A stretch of 64,000 nucleotides of DNA from Sporosarcina thermotolerans (GCF_030067815.1 NZ_CP125968.1:306001-370000); one strand, 5' to 3'; counted from the first letter of the stretch, positions 19,351-28,591 are shown. Notes: generated from the letters alone by a model not told the origin. A program made the numbers and translations.

Positions 19351-19704
19351 ATGATTACACCTATATTTCGGATTTTTGATGTCGAAAAAGCGCAGGAGTT
19401 TTATTTAGATTATTTGGATTTTCAATTGGATTGGCAGCATCAGTTTGGGGACAACATGCCCCTTTACCTTCAAATTTCAAAGAATAAAATTGTTCTGCAT
19501 CTTTCCGAACATCATGGTGATGCATCTCCCGGTGGTTCAATCCGCATTAAGATACAAAATGTAAAGGACTATCATGACTATCTATCGAAAAAAGGATATC
19601 GCTACGCTAACCCCGGTATCGAAAAAACGGCTTGGAATACGATAGAGTTTTATGTTACCGACCCATTTTCAAATAAAATTATATTTTACGAGGAATGTAA
19701 GTAA
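19351..19704 (+). CDS. VOC family protein, bleomycin-resistance-like
   Basis: 117 aa with ITPIFRIFDVEKAQEFYLDYLDFQLDWQH, LHLSEHHGDASPGG and FYVTDPFSNKIIFYEEC. This pattern is of the glyoxalase/bleomycin-binding group, where an acidic groove sequesters the drug or a similar ligand. A single VOC domain implies a homodimer. It is followed after 22 bp by ogt, and then by a pirin gene, so the three probably form an operon of chemical-stress functions. Confidence 0.75.
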   Translation: MITPIFRIFDVEKAQEFYLDYLDFQLDWQHQFGDNMPLYLQISKNKIVLHLSEHHGDASPGGSIRIKIQNVKDYHDYLSKKGYRYANPGIEKTAWNTIEFYVTDPFSNKIIFYEECK

Positions 19705-19726
19705 GAAGTTTTCGGAGGTGATTGAA

Positions 19727-20257
19727 TTGGAGAAGAACAATGTAAATATTGTTCACTGGACTTTGTTGGATCATAGGCAATGGAATATATATATGGGGGC
19801 GACATCAGGAGGACTTTGTTATCTTGGCCCACACAATGCCCCATTCGATGAACTTGAGGAGTGGGTGAAGAAACGGCTTCCGGATCACCTTCTTGTAAAA
19901 GATAAGGCTGCACTTGAACCTTATGCTTTGGAATTAATCGGCTATATAGAGGGAAAACTGAAGGATTTTACGTTGCCACTGGACCTCCATGGAACTTCAT
20001 TCCAACAATCAGTTTGGAAGGCTCTAATGGAAATTCCCTATGGTGAGACAGTCACTTATTCTGATATAGCGGAAAGCATCCAAAAACCAAAATCAGTCCG
20101 CGCGGTAGGTACTGCCATCGGCGCGAATCCAATCCTGATTACCGTTCCATGCCATCGCGTTATCGGAAAGAACGGTAAATTGACAGGGTTTCGAGGCGGT
20201 TTAGAAATGAAGAAGCAGTTATTAGACTTGGAAACACAACACAAAATTAGTAAGTAA
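19727..20257 (+). CDS. ogt: Methylated-DNA--protein-cysteine methyltransferase
   Basis: 176 aa from the TTG at 19727, with GGAGGTG 6 nt upstream; the longer open frame is not coding-like. The active-site motif PCHRVIG is intact with its acceptor Cys. GTSFQQSVWKALMEIPYGETVTYSDIA and RAVGTAIGANP are the DNA-binding helix-turn-helix and Arg finger. Removes alkyl groups from O6-guanine by suicide transfer. It sits between a VOC gene and a pirin gene. Confidence 0.9.
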   Translation: MEKNNVNIVHWTLLDHRQWNIYMGATSGGLCYLGPHNAPFDELEEWVKKRLPDHLLVKDKAALEPYALELIGYIEGKLKDFTLPLDLHGTSFQQSVWKALMEIPYGETVTYSDIAESIQKPKSVRAVGTAIGANPILITVPCHRVIGKNGKLTGFRGGLEMKKQLLDLETQHKISK

Positions 20258-20272
20258 ACAAAGGAGTTCAAA

Positions 20273-21010
20273 TTGATACAAAAACTCGAGGCGAAAAATC
20301 ATGCACAGCCGTTCAGAGGTCCATTCACAATTACACGTGTCCAACCAGGTGATATTTTAAGGAACAAAACTTCGGATACTGCATTTGGACCGTTAGCTAT
20401 CATTGATCATGCGGTTATGAAAAAGGGCTTAACGGTTAAAATGCATGAACACGTCAATGATGAAATACTGAGTTATATAAGCACAGGTGTCACGCATCAC
20501 AAGGATTCAGCTAATTTTGAAGCACCGATTGCACGTGGGCAATTAATGATGATGAATGCAGGGGTAAGCTTTTGGCATGAGGAAAAAGTAAAAGAAGATG
20601 AAGTGGAAATGCTTCAAATCTTCGTTCGACCGAATGCAACAAATCTTCCACCCAAAATTCAGTTCCATAACAAACCAACAGACAATCACGATTGGTATGT
20701 CATGGTGGGGCCTGAAGGAAGCGATGCACCTCTTTACGTCAGGCAAAACGTCTACATTTTAGACGCACACCCGAAAGCTGGCGAAGAGTTGGAAATCCCA
20801 GTATATTTAGGCCTTACACCATTTCTATATGTGATGAATGGCGAAATAACGGTTCAAAATCTTACTGTAGGTAAAAAAGAGGCGGTAACGGATTTAGAAG
20901 TTCCGCTTCCACCTATAGTCGCGAATGAAGACACGACACTTGTATTATTCTTTGTCGATATGAATGCAGAAATGTCTATGGATGGGACAATTAGTGGGTT
21001 GAAGGAATAA
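20273..21010 (+). CDS. Pirin family protein (YhaK-like bicupin)
   Basis: 245 aa, TTG start with AAAGGAG 6 nt upstream. The N-terminal cupin has FGPLAIIDHAVMKKG and the metal-site residues KMHEHVNDEILSYISTG; MMNAGVSFWHEEK and EMLQIFVRP follow. The C-terminal cupin is shorter. Pirins bind Fe or other metals and some have quercetinase activity; YhaK-type members respond to redox stress. Probably the last gene of the VOC-ogt-pirin operon. It is followed directly by repeat array C. Confidence 0.8.
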   Translation: MIQKLEAKNHAQPFRGPFTITRVQPGDILRNKTSDTAFGPLAIIDHAVMKKGLTVKMHEHVNDEILSYISTGVTHHKDSANFEAPIARGQLMMMNAGVSFWHEEKVKEDEVEMLQIFVRPNATNLPPKIQFHNKPTDNHDWYVMVGPEGSDAPLYVRQNVYILDAHPKAGEELEIPVYLGLTPFLYVMNGEITVQNLTVGKKEAVTDLEVPLPPIVANEDTTLVLFFVDMNAEMSMDGTISGLKE

Positions 21011-21011
21011 T

Positions 21012-21180
21012 AAAGAAGCATAAATGCTTGGAGAAACGCATAAACGGCTTGGGATGAAGGATAAATTCCTGTAATGACGCATAAATCGAGAAAAAAACGC
21101 ATAAACAACGCTGAATCACGCATAAACGCCGCGAAATACGCATAAAAATTATTTATGCGTATTTGTACAGATTTATGCGT
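21012..21180. repeat. Phased repeat array C (core ACGCATAAA), with an inverted arm; copy 1 of a duplicated element
   Basis: GCATAAA-type cores start at 21018, 21038, 21059 (variant GGATAAA), 21079, 21099, 21120 and 21140. Inverted TTTATGC cores follow at 21152 and 21172. Spacing is 20-21 bp in each arm, and GCATAAA-AATTA-TTTATGC forms a palindromic centre. The 169-bp block recurs at 24446-24614 with about five mismatches. Confidence 0.9.
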
Positions 21181-21264
21181 GATTTGTAGGCTTTTTGGGC
21201 GATTCTTATGAAATATGCTCACATTCACCGACATTTTTGATCAACGGTTTTATGCGCAACCCTC

Positions 21265-22491
21265 CTATATCCATAACCACTTCCAGATCTCTTTCGGTGT
21301 AGCGTTCTTCCCGTGCATCAACATTCCAATTTCAAACACTTTCCCTGCCGCTTTCATCATTAGCCAAACCGTCGCGAGGAGGATGACTACGCTAATGCTA
21401 ATTTCCATCCATGGCCATTCTTCCACTAACGACAAACGCATAATCCAAACGGCTGGCGACGTAAATGGAATAAATGAGCCGACCTTTGCAATGATACCAC
21501 TTGGATCTCCGAAAATCGGACCGATAAAAACTAACGGAAGAAACGGGAGCATCATAACAATTCCTTGGAAATTACCCGTCGTTGTCATATCTTCCACGGT
21601 CGCTCCAATTGCAACGAAAATTGCCGCGAATAATAGATAGCCAGCAATCGCAAATAAAACCAATAGCAGCAATTGCGGGACGAATAAGTACTCAATGATT
21701 GGCAATTCGCTCTTCCACACGAAAACTGGTAATCCAATCGCCAGCCAAACAGCAACTTGCGTCATTCCTAACACAAAATAGCCAATAATTTTCCCTTGCA
21801 TTAACTCTCCCGGTGTTACGGAAAATAAAATGACTTCTGCCACTTTCTCTTTCTTTTCCTGTGAGGCAGAAGTGAAAATCATCATTCCAGTAATCACACT
21901 CGAAAGTAATATAATTGCTGCGAACAAACCAGGTATAGCCCGCTTCAGCGAATTATCGCCTCCCTCTACCACCCCCATTTCTCTTCCATTATCCTGCCAT
22001 TCAGCCTTCTGAACAGAAATCCCCTTCGCAATTACACTTTTCTGATCTTCGGATAAGTCGAGCCGAGCCAATTGAAGTTGACGTAAAGGGCCTTCCAGAA
22101 CGATTGCTTCATAAAGAAAGCTATCACTTACATCTTTGCTTTTATATACTTGAATGGCCCCTTCATCCAATGCTTTCTCGGTAAAAGGAATATACACAAC
22201 ATTTTCTTCGCGAATCACTTGCTGCCCCATATCTGACTCATTTATGTTAGTTATTTGGACAATCCAATTTAACTGTTCAGATTTCACAAGTCGGTCGATT
22301 TCATTTGCAACGCCTAACTCATCAAGAATGAAAACGTCTACCACTTCTTTGGATTCATTTCCATTGAGTAACTGAGGAATGAGCATGAACAACAAAAAAG
22401 CAATAGGCGTTAAAAATAATGAAATAACGAAAGACTTATTCGTCATATTTCTTTTAATCTCCCATTTAGCTACCTTAAAACTATTACGCAT
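21265..22491 (-). CDS. yhaP: ABC-2 exporter permease, NatB/YhaP-like
   Basis: 408 aa with the NatB/YhaP layout: an N-terminal membrane anchor (about 20-42), a large extracytoplasmic domain (about 45-180) and five or more C-terminal membrane segments (from about 185). SASQEKKEKVAEVILFSVTPGELMQGKIIG is the conserved cytoplasmic coupling motif. Its start overlaps the end of the ATPase gene by 8 bp. Gene symbol by resemblance to the B. subtilis yhaQP pair. Substrate unknown; Na+ or cation export is typical of the NatAB branch. Confidence 0.78.
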   Translation of the reverse strand: MRNSFKVAKWEIKRNMTNKSFVISLFLTPIAFLLFMLIPQLLNGNESKEVVDVFILDELGVANEIDRLVKSEQLNWIVQITNINESDMGQQVIREENVVYIPFTEKALDEGAIQVYKSKDVSDSFLYEAIVLEGPLRQLQLARLDLSEDQKSVIAKGISVQKAEWQDNGREMGVVEGGDNSLKRAIPGLFAAIILLSSVITGMMIFTSASQEKKEKVAEVILFSVTPGELMQGKIIGYFVLGMTQVAVWLAIGLPVFVWKSELPIIEYLFVPQLLLLVLFAIAGYLLFAAIFVAIGATVEDMTTTGNFQGIVMMLPFLPLVFIGPIFGDPSGIIAKVGSFIPFTSPAVWIMRLSLVEEWPWMEISISVVILLATVWLMMKAAGKVFEIGMLMHGKNATPKEIWKWLWI

Positions 22492-23415
22492 TAATAGCAG
22501 CCCCCTCTTTAACGGTATGTTGGTCCGTTGCTATATCGATAAATATTTCATGCAATGAAATCCGGTCGATGGATAGCTCTTGAATTGATAAAGACTCAGG
22601 CAACTGCCTTAGCCAATTTGGTATGATGACGTCTTGCGCCAAATGAATGATTGCCAAACCATCTTTTTGCTCTACCCGGCTTACACGCGGAAGTTGCTTT
22701 AATAATGCCAATTCATTCTCTCCACGAATCGTGCATTTAAAGTTTGCATACTCATTTTTCACATCCGTTAGTGTCCCATCAATCACTTTTTGCCCCCGAT
22801 GAATCATAAATAATCGATCGCATATTTCTTCAACCATATTCATTTGGTGGGAGGATAATAAAATCGCTGTGCCATTTCTAGCAAGTTCCTTAATTTCATT
22901 CTTAAAAACTTCCTGACTGACAGGATCCAATCCGGAAAAAGGTTCGTCTAAAATAAGTAATTCCGGCTCATGGATGATAGATCCAATAAACTGTACTTTT
23001 TGCGCCATCCCCTTTGATAATTCCTCAACTGAAACTTTCTCTTTACCTTCAAGGCCGAGCTTTTTTAAATAATGAAGTGTACGCTCTTTGGCCTTTTTAA
23101 CTGGATAGTCTTTCAGCTCCGCCAAATATAAAATCATATCCATTACTTTAACATTCCGATAAAGTCCACGCTCCTCCGGCAAATAGCCGATTTTATTGCG
23201 TGGTATTTGTCCTTCTTTGTGATTATGAAACTTTACAACTCCTTCGTCCGGATAAAGGATCCCCATGATACTTCGGATCGTTGTTGACTTCCCAGCACCG
23301 TTTGGCCCTAATATTGCCATGATTTCCCCTTTCTCACTTCAAAGGAAATACCTTCGATGATTTTCCTATTCTTGAATGACTTCTCCAAGCCTTCAACTGA
23401 TAGAACGACTTCCAC
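22484..23415 (-). CDS. yhaQ: ABC exporter ATPase, NatA/YhaQ-like (frameshift near 23325)
   Basis: Walker A GPNGAGKSTT, signature LSKGMAQKVQ, Walker B LLILDEPFSGLD and H-loop LSSHQMN are present. The N-terminal 30 residues (VEVVLSVEGLEKSFKNRKIIEGISF...) lie in another frame, starting at GTG 23415. Adding one G to the GGGG run near 23325 gives ...RKGEIMAILGPNGAGKST and a 310-aa protein. It pairs with the permease downstream and is preceded by the DUF2812 gene. Confidence 0.82.
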
Positions 23416-23416
23416 T

Positions 23417-23958
23417 TTACTCCCAACTCCTTTTATTTATTTTTTTCAAACGATGATAATAGGTCGCCACTAATGTCATAATGGAAGGAATTGTGATTGC
23501 AAACGAAAGGGCAAAAGCCCATGTGCTAATTGTGTGAACAATTCCGTAAGTGAATGTCTTCGTTAGCCACAAAGCAAATGTCACTGCAACACTATAAATG
23601 ACAATCGTTTGAACGGGAATAGCCGAACGAACAATTTTTTCTTTAGACGACTCCGTATCACTATAAATCGGTGTAGTTCCCTTATTCGCCTTAAAAATAT
23701 GCATATTGTAGTCTGAACAAACATGCGTCCAACCTGCATAAGCAAACATCTCGAAATACTCATCTTTCTCATCTAACTCCAACTGACGATAATCAATGCT
23801 AAAAATGACATCTTCACTTTCGCCTTTTCCAACTCGTACCCCGCAAAGCGGAACCGTTTTAATTGCCAACCCATCAATGCATTACGTCTTAACATTTTCA
23901 TATCGGCCTTTTCGGAAAAAGCGAGGCCATTTGACGCCACATACTTAGTCTTGCTCAT
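23417..23958 (-). CDS. DUF2812 domain membrane protein (frameshift near 23840)
   Basis: The ATG at 23958 lies behind GGGGAG and reads MSKTKYVASNGLAFSEKADM...RRNALMGWQLKRF. One A lost from the AAAA run near 23840 moves the rest to another frame: GESEDVIFSIDYRQLELDEKDEYFEMFAYAGWTHVCSD. The repaired protein is 180 aa. DUF2812 members have this soluble domain and C-terminal membrane segments (here about 115-135 and 145-165). They usually sit beside a PadR regulator, as here (14-bp overlap). Function unknown; possibly a sensor or partner of the exporter. Confidence 0.75.
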
Positions 23959-24274
23959 TAAATACTCCCCTCTCGAGCCCTTTTTCTGCCATCTCAATCA
24001 TCACTTTTCGTCGCGCGATATCCGCTTTTAGTGCTTGTCTTCCTATTTCAGTCAACACATATACCTTCCGTCGCGAATCAGATTCATCTTGTAATACGAT
24101 GAACTGTTCCTTGAGCAATTTTTTAATGATCGTATATAACGACGCAGGGCCAATTACAAATGACCCTTTAGTCGTTTCCTCCACTAGACTCATTACAGCA
24201 TACCCGTGCCGTGGTTCCGAAAGTGAAGCCATAATATAAAAAACAGAATCTGTTAACGGCTCAAATGATTCCAA
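23945..24274 (-). CDS. PadR family transcriptional regulator
   Basis: 109 aa, TTG start with GGAGG 8 nt upstream. The winged helix is ESFEPLTDSVFYIMASLSEPRHGYAVMSLVEE...IGPASLYTIIKKLLKEQFI with the wing SRRKVYVLTEIGRQAL. It lies first in the PadR-DUF2812-ATPase-permease operon, with overlapping genes, and is preceded by palindromic sites. Likely an autorepressor controlling the exporter in response to a small lipophilic compound. Confidence 0.88.
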   Translation of the reverse strand: MESFEPLTDSVFYIMASLSEPRHGYAVMSLVEETTKGSFVIGPASLYTIIKKLLKEQFIVLQDESDSRRKVYVLTEIGRQALKADIARRKVMIEMAEKGLERGVFNEQD

Positions 24275-24290
24275 CTAAAAAACCTCCTCT

Positions 24291-24338
24291 ATATCACTTT
24301 CCGATATATCTAATTATGTTATATCACAAAGTGATATA
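24291..24338. promoter_or_regulatory. PadR operator candidate (two palindromic sites)
   Basis: TATATCACAAAGTGATATA (24320-24338) is a perfect palindrome around AAA. ATATCACTTTCCGATATAT (about 24291-24309) is a related, imperfect copy directly in front of the padR ribosome site. Confidence 0.65.
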
Positions 24339-24445
24339 TATTGGCAATGCATATTATTTACTTGTTTAGAATTAATCGAAAAGTTCTTTGGAGGATCTAT
24401 AAGGCGACACTCATTAATCGAGGGAGAATAATCATTTATAATGAC

Positions 24446-24635
24446 AAAGAAGCATAAATGCTTGGAGAAACGCATAAACGGCTTGAGCTGAAGGATAAAT
24501 TCCCGTAATGACGCATAAATCGAGAAAAAAATGCATAAACAACGCTGAATCACGCATAAACTCCGCGAAATACGCATAAAAATTATTTATGCGTATTTGT
24601 ACAGATTTATGCGTCATTCGCCGATTTTATGCGTA
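24446..24635. repeat. Phased repeat array D (core ACGCATAAA), copy 2 of the duplicated element
   Basis: GCATAAA-type cores start at 24452, 24472, 24493 (variant), 24513, 24533, 24554 and 24574; inverted TTTATGC cores at 24586, 24606 and 24626. Spacing is 20-21 bp. The first 169 bp match 21012-21180 with about five differences. The copies are in direct orientation and bracket the PadR/ABC-exporter cassette. Confidence 0.9.
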
Positions 24636-24647
24636 TTAAATAACAAT

Positions 24648-24682
24648 AACCCCGTTCCAGTAAACTGGAACGGGGTTTATTT
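24648..24682 (-). terminator. Terminator of allB
   Basis: CCCCGTTCCAG and CTGGAACGGGG stem with TAAA loop; the minus-strand side ends in a T-rich tract. The perfect stem also allows function in the other direction. Confidence 0.85.
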
Positions 24683-24684
24683 TA

Positions 24685-26012
24685 TTACTTCGTTAGTTGC
24701 CCATTTTCGAACACTACTTCACCGCCGACAATAGTCGTTTTCACTGCCCCTTTATAGGTTTTGCCAATGTAAGGAGAGTGTTGGTGACGGTAGAATAGAT
24801 CTTCCTTTTTCAGCTCGAAGCTTTCGTTCAAGTCAATAAGTGTCAAATCAGCATCATAATTAGCTGCGATTGTTCCCTTATTTTCTAAACCGAACAGTTT
24901 TGCTGGGTTTGTTGCTGTCAACTCAACGATTTTTTCCAACGGAACATTACGTTTGAAATGCCCTTCAGTAATTAAAATGTTTAAGCTGGACTGTGCTCCT
25001 GATATACCGCCCAGCCGTCGAAGATATTGTCTTTAATCACTTTCATGGATGCTGGTGCTGGAGAGTGGTCAGATCCGATTGTAGTGATTTCACCTTCAGC
25101 AACTGCTCTCCACAAATCTTCCACTTCGTCTTCGTCTCGTAGAGGTGGCGCACATTTTGCAATTACGCCTTGTTCTTCAATGTCTTTCACTGTCAATGAC
25201 AAGTAATGTGGGCATGTTTCAACTGTAACGTCAACGCCACGTTGTTGCGCTGCTTTGATCACTTCCACGACTTTTCGGCTACTTGCATGCACGATATGAA
25301 GCTTACATCCAGTCAGTTCAGCATACGAGATAATTCTTCTTACAGCTTCAATTTCCGAAATGATTGGTCGTGATTCGACATAATCCCTTGCCGTCACCTT
25401 ACCAGCTTCAATTTTTTCTTTTGCAAGTTGATCACACATAACTGTACTCTCTGCGTGTACAGCCAAAATGGATCCTAAAGATGCAATCTCTTTCATCCCT
25501 TTATAGATCGTTTCATCGTCTACATTGTTGAAATCAGCAATTCCACTTGGTGACATGAAAGCCTTGAATCCAATTACGCCATTTTCATGAAGATCTTTTA
25601 AGTCAGCAATATTTTCAGGTACAAGTCCGCCCCAGAAATATGGATTTACGATAGATTTTTCAGCTGCAAGTGAACGCTTGAGCTCCAAGTTTTCTTTATT
25701 GATAGTCGGAGGCGTGCTATTTAGTGGCATGTCAAAGAATGACGTTGCCCCGCCAGCTGCCAAGCTTCTGCTTCCTGTTTCAAGTCCTTCCCACTCAGTT
25801 CTTCCAGGTTCGTTAAAGTGAACATGAGAGTCGATCATACCAGGGAAGATATGTAGCCCTTCTGCGTTAATTTCACGATTTGCCGTTCCTTCCAATGATT
25901 TGCCCGTAGACACTTCCACAATTTTTCCGTCTTTAACTGCAATATCACCTTGAACCGTAGTATCTGCTGTTACAATTGTTCCATTTTTAATAAGTAAATC
26001 ATAAGTAGTCAT
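24685..26012 (-). CDS. allB: Allantoinase / cyclic amidohydrolase (frameshift near 25010)
   Basis: Hydrolyses allantoin to allantoate in purine breakdown. Metal ligands are visible: HVH in GMIDSHVHFNEPG, the Lys to be carbamylated in GFKAFMSPSG, His in AVHAES and HIVHASS, and Asp in GSDHSPAP. A lost G in the GGG run near 25010 splits it; the repaired join reads FDGWGGISGAQSSLNILITEG and the protein is 442 aa, normal for AllB. Start: ATG at 26012 behind GGAGGAG. Other cyclic amidohydrolases are possible, but GFKAFMSPSG favours allantoinase. Divergent from ridA. Confidence 0.85.
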
Positions 26013-26060
26013 AATTGAACTCCTCCAGATGTGAATTTTTCTTTCACCTATCTCGTAAAT

Positions 26061-26066
26061 ATTATA
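26061..26066 (-). promoter_or_regulatory. Extended -10 of allB
   Basis: Minus-strand TGGTATAAT, an extended -10, lies 49 bp upstream of the allB start. Confidence 0.45.
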
Positions 26067-26116
26067 CCAGACAAATAATGTAAACAATGAGGGATATGCC
26101 TGATTCTACAACTGCA

Positions 26117-26291
26117 TTGTTCACTTTGAACAAATCTCTCGATTATCATAAACATGATTTGTTCATTCCTGTCGACCTGTATGTTTTACTAAACTCCCCT
26201 TATTATTCATTCCGAATAATTTTGGTATCTCAAGTAATATAAATCCCCAAATTTCCGTTGTTCCAAACCGGAAAATTTGATATTTCCGGTT
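26117..26291. promoter_or_regulatory. Two inverted repeats in the allB-ridA intergenic region
   Basis: TTGTTC-ACTTT-GAACAA (26117-26133) and AACCGGAAA-ATTTGATA-TTTCCGGTT (26266-26291) are perfect inverted repeats in the 344-bp divergent gap; a further half-site TTTGTTCA lies near 26158. They are candidate operators for purine-responsive control; the regulator is unknown. Confidence 0.45.
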
Positions 26292-26356
26292 ACCAATACT
26301 ACGATTGGATTGTTGAATCGTCCAATCGACGGTCAATGAATGAAGGAGGAATCATT

Positions 26357-26739
26357 ATGGCAAGAATAGCTTATGAAGTTAAAGGTGCAACTGCATCGGT
26401 CCATATTCAGCTGCGGTAGACGCAGGCGATTTAGTTTACTTATCCGGTCAAACTGCAATGAACTCTGTCGGGGCAAAGGATTTGACGGGTGACATTGCCG
26501 GGCAAACGGAGCTCTGCTTTAATCACTTATTCGAGGCACTTGAAGCAGCCAGCCTTACACCTGATGATGTTGTTAAGGCTAATGTTTACTTGACGGATAT
26601 GAATAATTTTTCCGCAATGAACGAAGTATATGCAACAAAATTTTCTAAACCTTACCCTGCAAGAACATGTGTCGCTGTTGTGGGACTGCCACTTGGGGCA
26701 GAGGTTGAAATTGAATTGATTGCTAAAAAATCTAAATAA
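26357..26739 (+). CDS. ridA: RidA family reactive-intermediate deaminase (frameshift near 26399)
   Basis: Hydrolyses reactive enamines/imines to ammonia and ketoacids. The ATG has GAAGGAGG 7 nt upstream. The first 14 codons (MARIAYEVKGATAS) are in one frame and GPYSAAVDAGDLVYLSGQTAMN in the next; one missing base in the TCGGTCC stretch joins them into 127 aa. The catalytic Arg is in YPARTCVAVVGLPLGAEVEIELIA. It is divergent from allB, which suggests a link to purine or amino acid catabolism. Confidence 0.85.
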
Positions 26740-26755
26740 ATTAAATGCACAGACA

Positions 26756-26791
26756 GAAACCCACTGAGCCTATAGCTTCAGTGGGTTTTTC
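26756..26791 (+). terminator. Terminator after ridA
   Basis: AACCCACTGA and TCAGTGGGTT stem followed by TTT. Confidence 0.8.
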
Positions 26792-26890
26792 CGATTATAG
26801 AGCACCTAAACTGTGAAGGAATTTGATTAATTCATCCCCATATGGACAAACTTCGAATACGGTATTTTGAAGATGAGGGAGATGAATTTA

Positions 26891-27514
26891 GTGGATCAAA
26901 TGAAAATTAATTGCGATTTTTCACCGATGAAGGAAGTACTTAGAGATGACATTCGTCGGCTTATCAGAGCCTTACAAAATAATATAGAAGCCATCTTTGA
27001 TGAGGAGACCTGTCTCCTTGGTGATTTCGAAAAAATAAAAGGTGATTTTTTATCCATTGAAATGAAAGCCGCCACTTTCTATTTAAACTGCTATCTTTCT
27101 CCGTTTACCGATAAATATCCCGAATTGTCGACGAGTGTACAAAACATGTCACGATTGAAACATGGTGGATTAATAGTAATCCAACGGGAAGATCCCCTTG
27201 AATCTTTGTTGACGTCCGGCATTTCAGTTGGGGCCGATTTGACGCATACATTGATTGAATCCATTTTCTATCCCGGAAGTCCACTCCATGACGGTGCCGT
27301 GTTAGTGAATCAAAACCAAATCGTATCCGCCGCAAATGTCCTTCCTTTATCCGGCAGATTTACAGGGGATAAAAAATTAGGAACAAGGCATCGCGCTGCT
27401 TTGGGCTTAACAGAACGCAGTGATGCGCTTGTTCTTGTCGTGTCGGAGGAAACAGGACGGGTGTCATTTGCTTTCAAAGGGGAACTGTATCCGATTACGA
27501 CATTGGTCGGGTAA
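26891..27514 (+). CDS. cdaS: Diadenylate cyclase CdaS (sporulation type)
   Basis: Makes c-di-AMP from two ATP. The N-terminal helical region (about 1-70: MKINCDFSPMKEVLRDDIRRLIRALQNN) is the autoinhibitory YojJ-type extension, followed by the DAC domain with GGLIVIQREDPLESLL, the DGA motif in SPLHDGAVLV and the RHR motif in LGTRHRAALG. From GTG at 26891 (GGGAG 9 nt upstream) it is 207 aa, the same as B. subtilis CdaS; ATGs at 26873 and 26882 are also in frame. CdaS works in forespores and germination, so the organism probably sporulates. Confidence 0.88.
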   Translation: MDQMKINCDFSPMKEVLRDDIRRLIRALQNNIEAIFDEETCLLGDFEKIKGDFLSIEMKAATFYLNCYLSPFTDKYPELSTSVQNMSRLKHGGLIVIQREDPLESLLTSGISVGADLTHTLIESIFYPGSPLHDGAVLVNQNQIVSAANVLPLSGRFTGDKKLGTRHRAALGLTERSDALVLVVSEETGRVSFAFKGELYPITTLVG

Positions 27515-27543
27515 AGGGGATAAGTAAACCTACGTAATGAAAA

Positions 27544-27585
27544 TAGCCGATATGATGTAAGTTTTCACATCGTACCGGCTTTTAT
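27544..27585 (+). terminator. Terminator after cdaS
   Basis: GCCGATATGATG and CATCGTACCGGC form an imperfect stem followed by TTTTATC. Confidence 0.65.
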
Positions 27586-27598
27586 CTAACATTCAATC

Positions 27599-28591
27599 CT
27601 ATAATAATTCCCTTGCTAATAATCGATACACATTCAAACGCTGTTCTTGGGAATGAGGGATGCTGACAATCATCGCTTCATCAAAACCGTATTGCTCCTG
27701 CTCTTGTTGGAGTTTCGCTGCAATTTCTTTTGCATCTCCGACTAAATGGACTTTACGATTCTCTTCTATTGTCATACGGTCCATTTCCGTTAATGGATAA
27801 TCACTTGCCTCTTCAGGCGTTAAAAATGATGTCAGCCTACCTTGCATAAATAGCAAACGCCAAATGTCCTGAGGCTTCGCTTCGAATTCCGCCTCTTCTT
27901 TTGTTTCAGCCGTTGTCACCATATAGGAAACATTGATTTCCGGTTTCTCCATAAAAGCGGAAGGTTTAAAGTTCTCTTTATACGCATCTAAGATATACTT
28001 CGACATTTGCCCGTTGAAAAACTGTGCGAATGAATAGCCGACACCTCTAATTCCTGCTTGGATAGCACTGTTGCCCGTCGAACCCAATAGCCATGCTTCC
28101 GGTAAAACGACATAAGATGGTGTAGCGATTGTCTGATCATATAGTTTATCCGTCGGTACCTCGTCATTGATCAACTGCAATGCTGTATCAAACTTCTCGT
28201 ACATATTATGCAATAAGGGCTGACGTCCCTCGGACAATGCATAGATGGCGCGCTGATCCCCACCCGGTGCCCGACCGACGCCGAAATCGATCCGACCTGG
28301 AGAAAAGGCACTTAACGTTTTGAATACCTCTGCCAATTTCAACGGTGAGTAATGCATCATCATTACTCCGCCGGTCCCGATCCGAATGTTTTTCGTTTTC
28401 GCAGCCAAATGAGCCGCCACTACTTCCGGAGCTGAGCTCGCGAAGTCGTTGGTTCCATGGTGTTCCGCCATCCACATGCGATGATAGCCTAACTCATCGC
28501 CTAAAACCGCCAACTCTTCCGCATTTTTCAAAGCGTCAGGCGCACTATTCCCTTTTGTGATCGGTGCTTGATCCAATATACTTAGTCTCAT
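27599..28591 (-). CDS. LLM-class flavin-dependent oxidoreductase (luciferase-like)
   Basis: 330 aa. Bacterial luciferase-like TIM barrel of the MsnO8/YhbW group: LSILDQAPITKGNSAPDALKNAEELAVLGDELGYHRMWMAEHHG at the N-terminus, RIGTGGVMMMHYSPLKLAEVF, RIDFGVGRAPGGD, LLGSTGNSAIQAG and a C-terminal DEAMIVSIPHSQEQRLNVYRLLA. Uses reduced FMN or F420; substrate unknown. AAAGGAG precedes the ATG. Standalone between convergent cdaS and a divergent YiaA/B-like gene. Confidence 0.85.
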   Translation of the reverse strand: MRLSILDQAPITKGNSAPDALKNAEELAVLGDELGYHRMWMAEHHGTNDFASSAPEVVAAHLAAKTKNIRIGTGGVMMMHYSPLKLAEVFKTLSAFSPGRIDFGVGRAPGGDQRAIYALSEGRQPLLHNMYEKFDTALQLINDEVPTDKLYDQTIATPSYVVLPEAWLLGSTGNSAIQAGIRGVGYSFAQFFNGQMSKYILDAYKENFKPSAFMEKPEINVSYMVTTAETKEEAEFEAKPQDIWRLLFMQGRLTSFLTPEEASDYPLTEMDRMTIEENRKVHLVGDAKEIAAKLQQEQEQYGFDEAMIVSIPHSQEQRLNVYRLLARELL

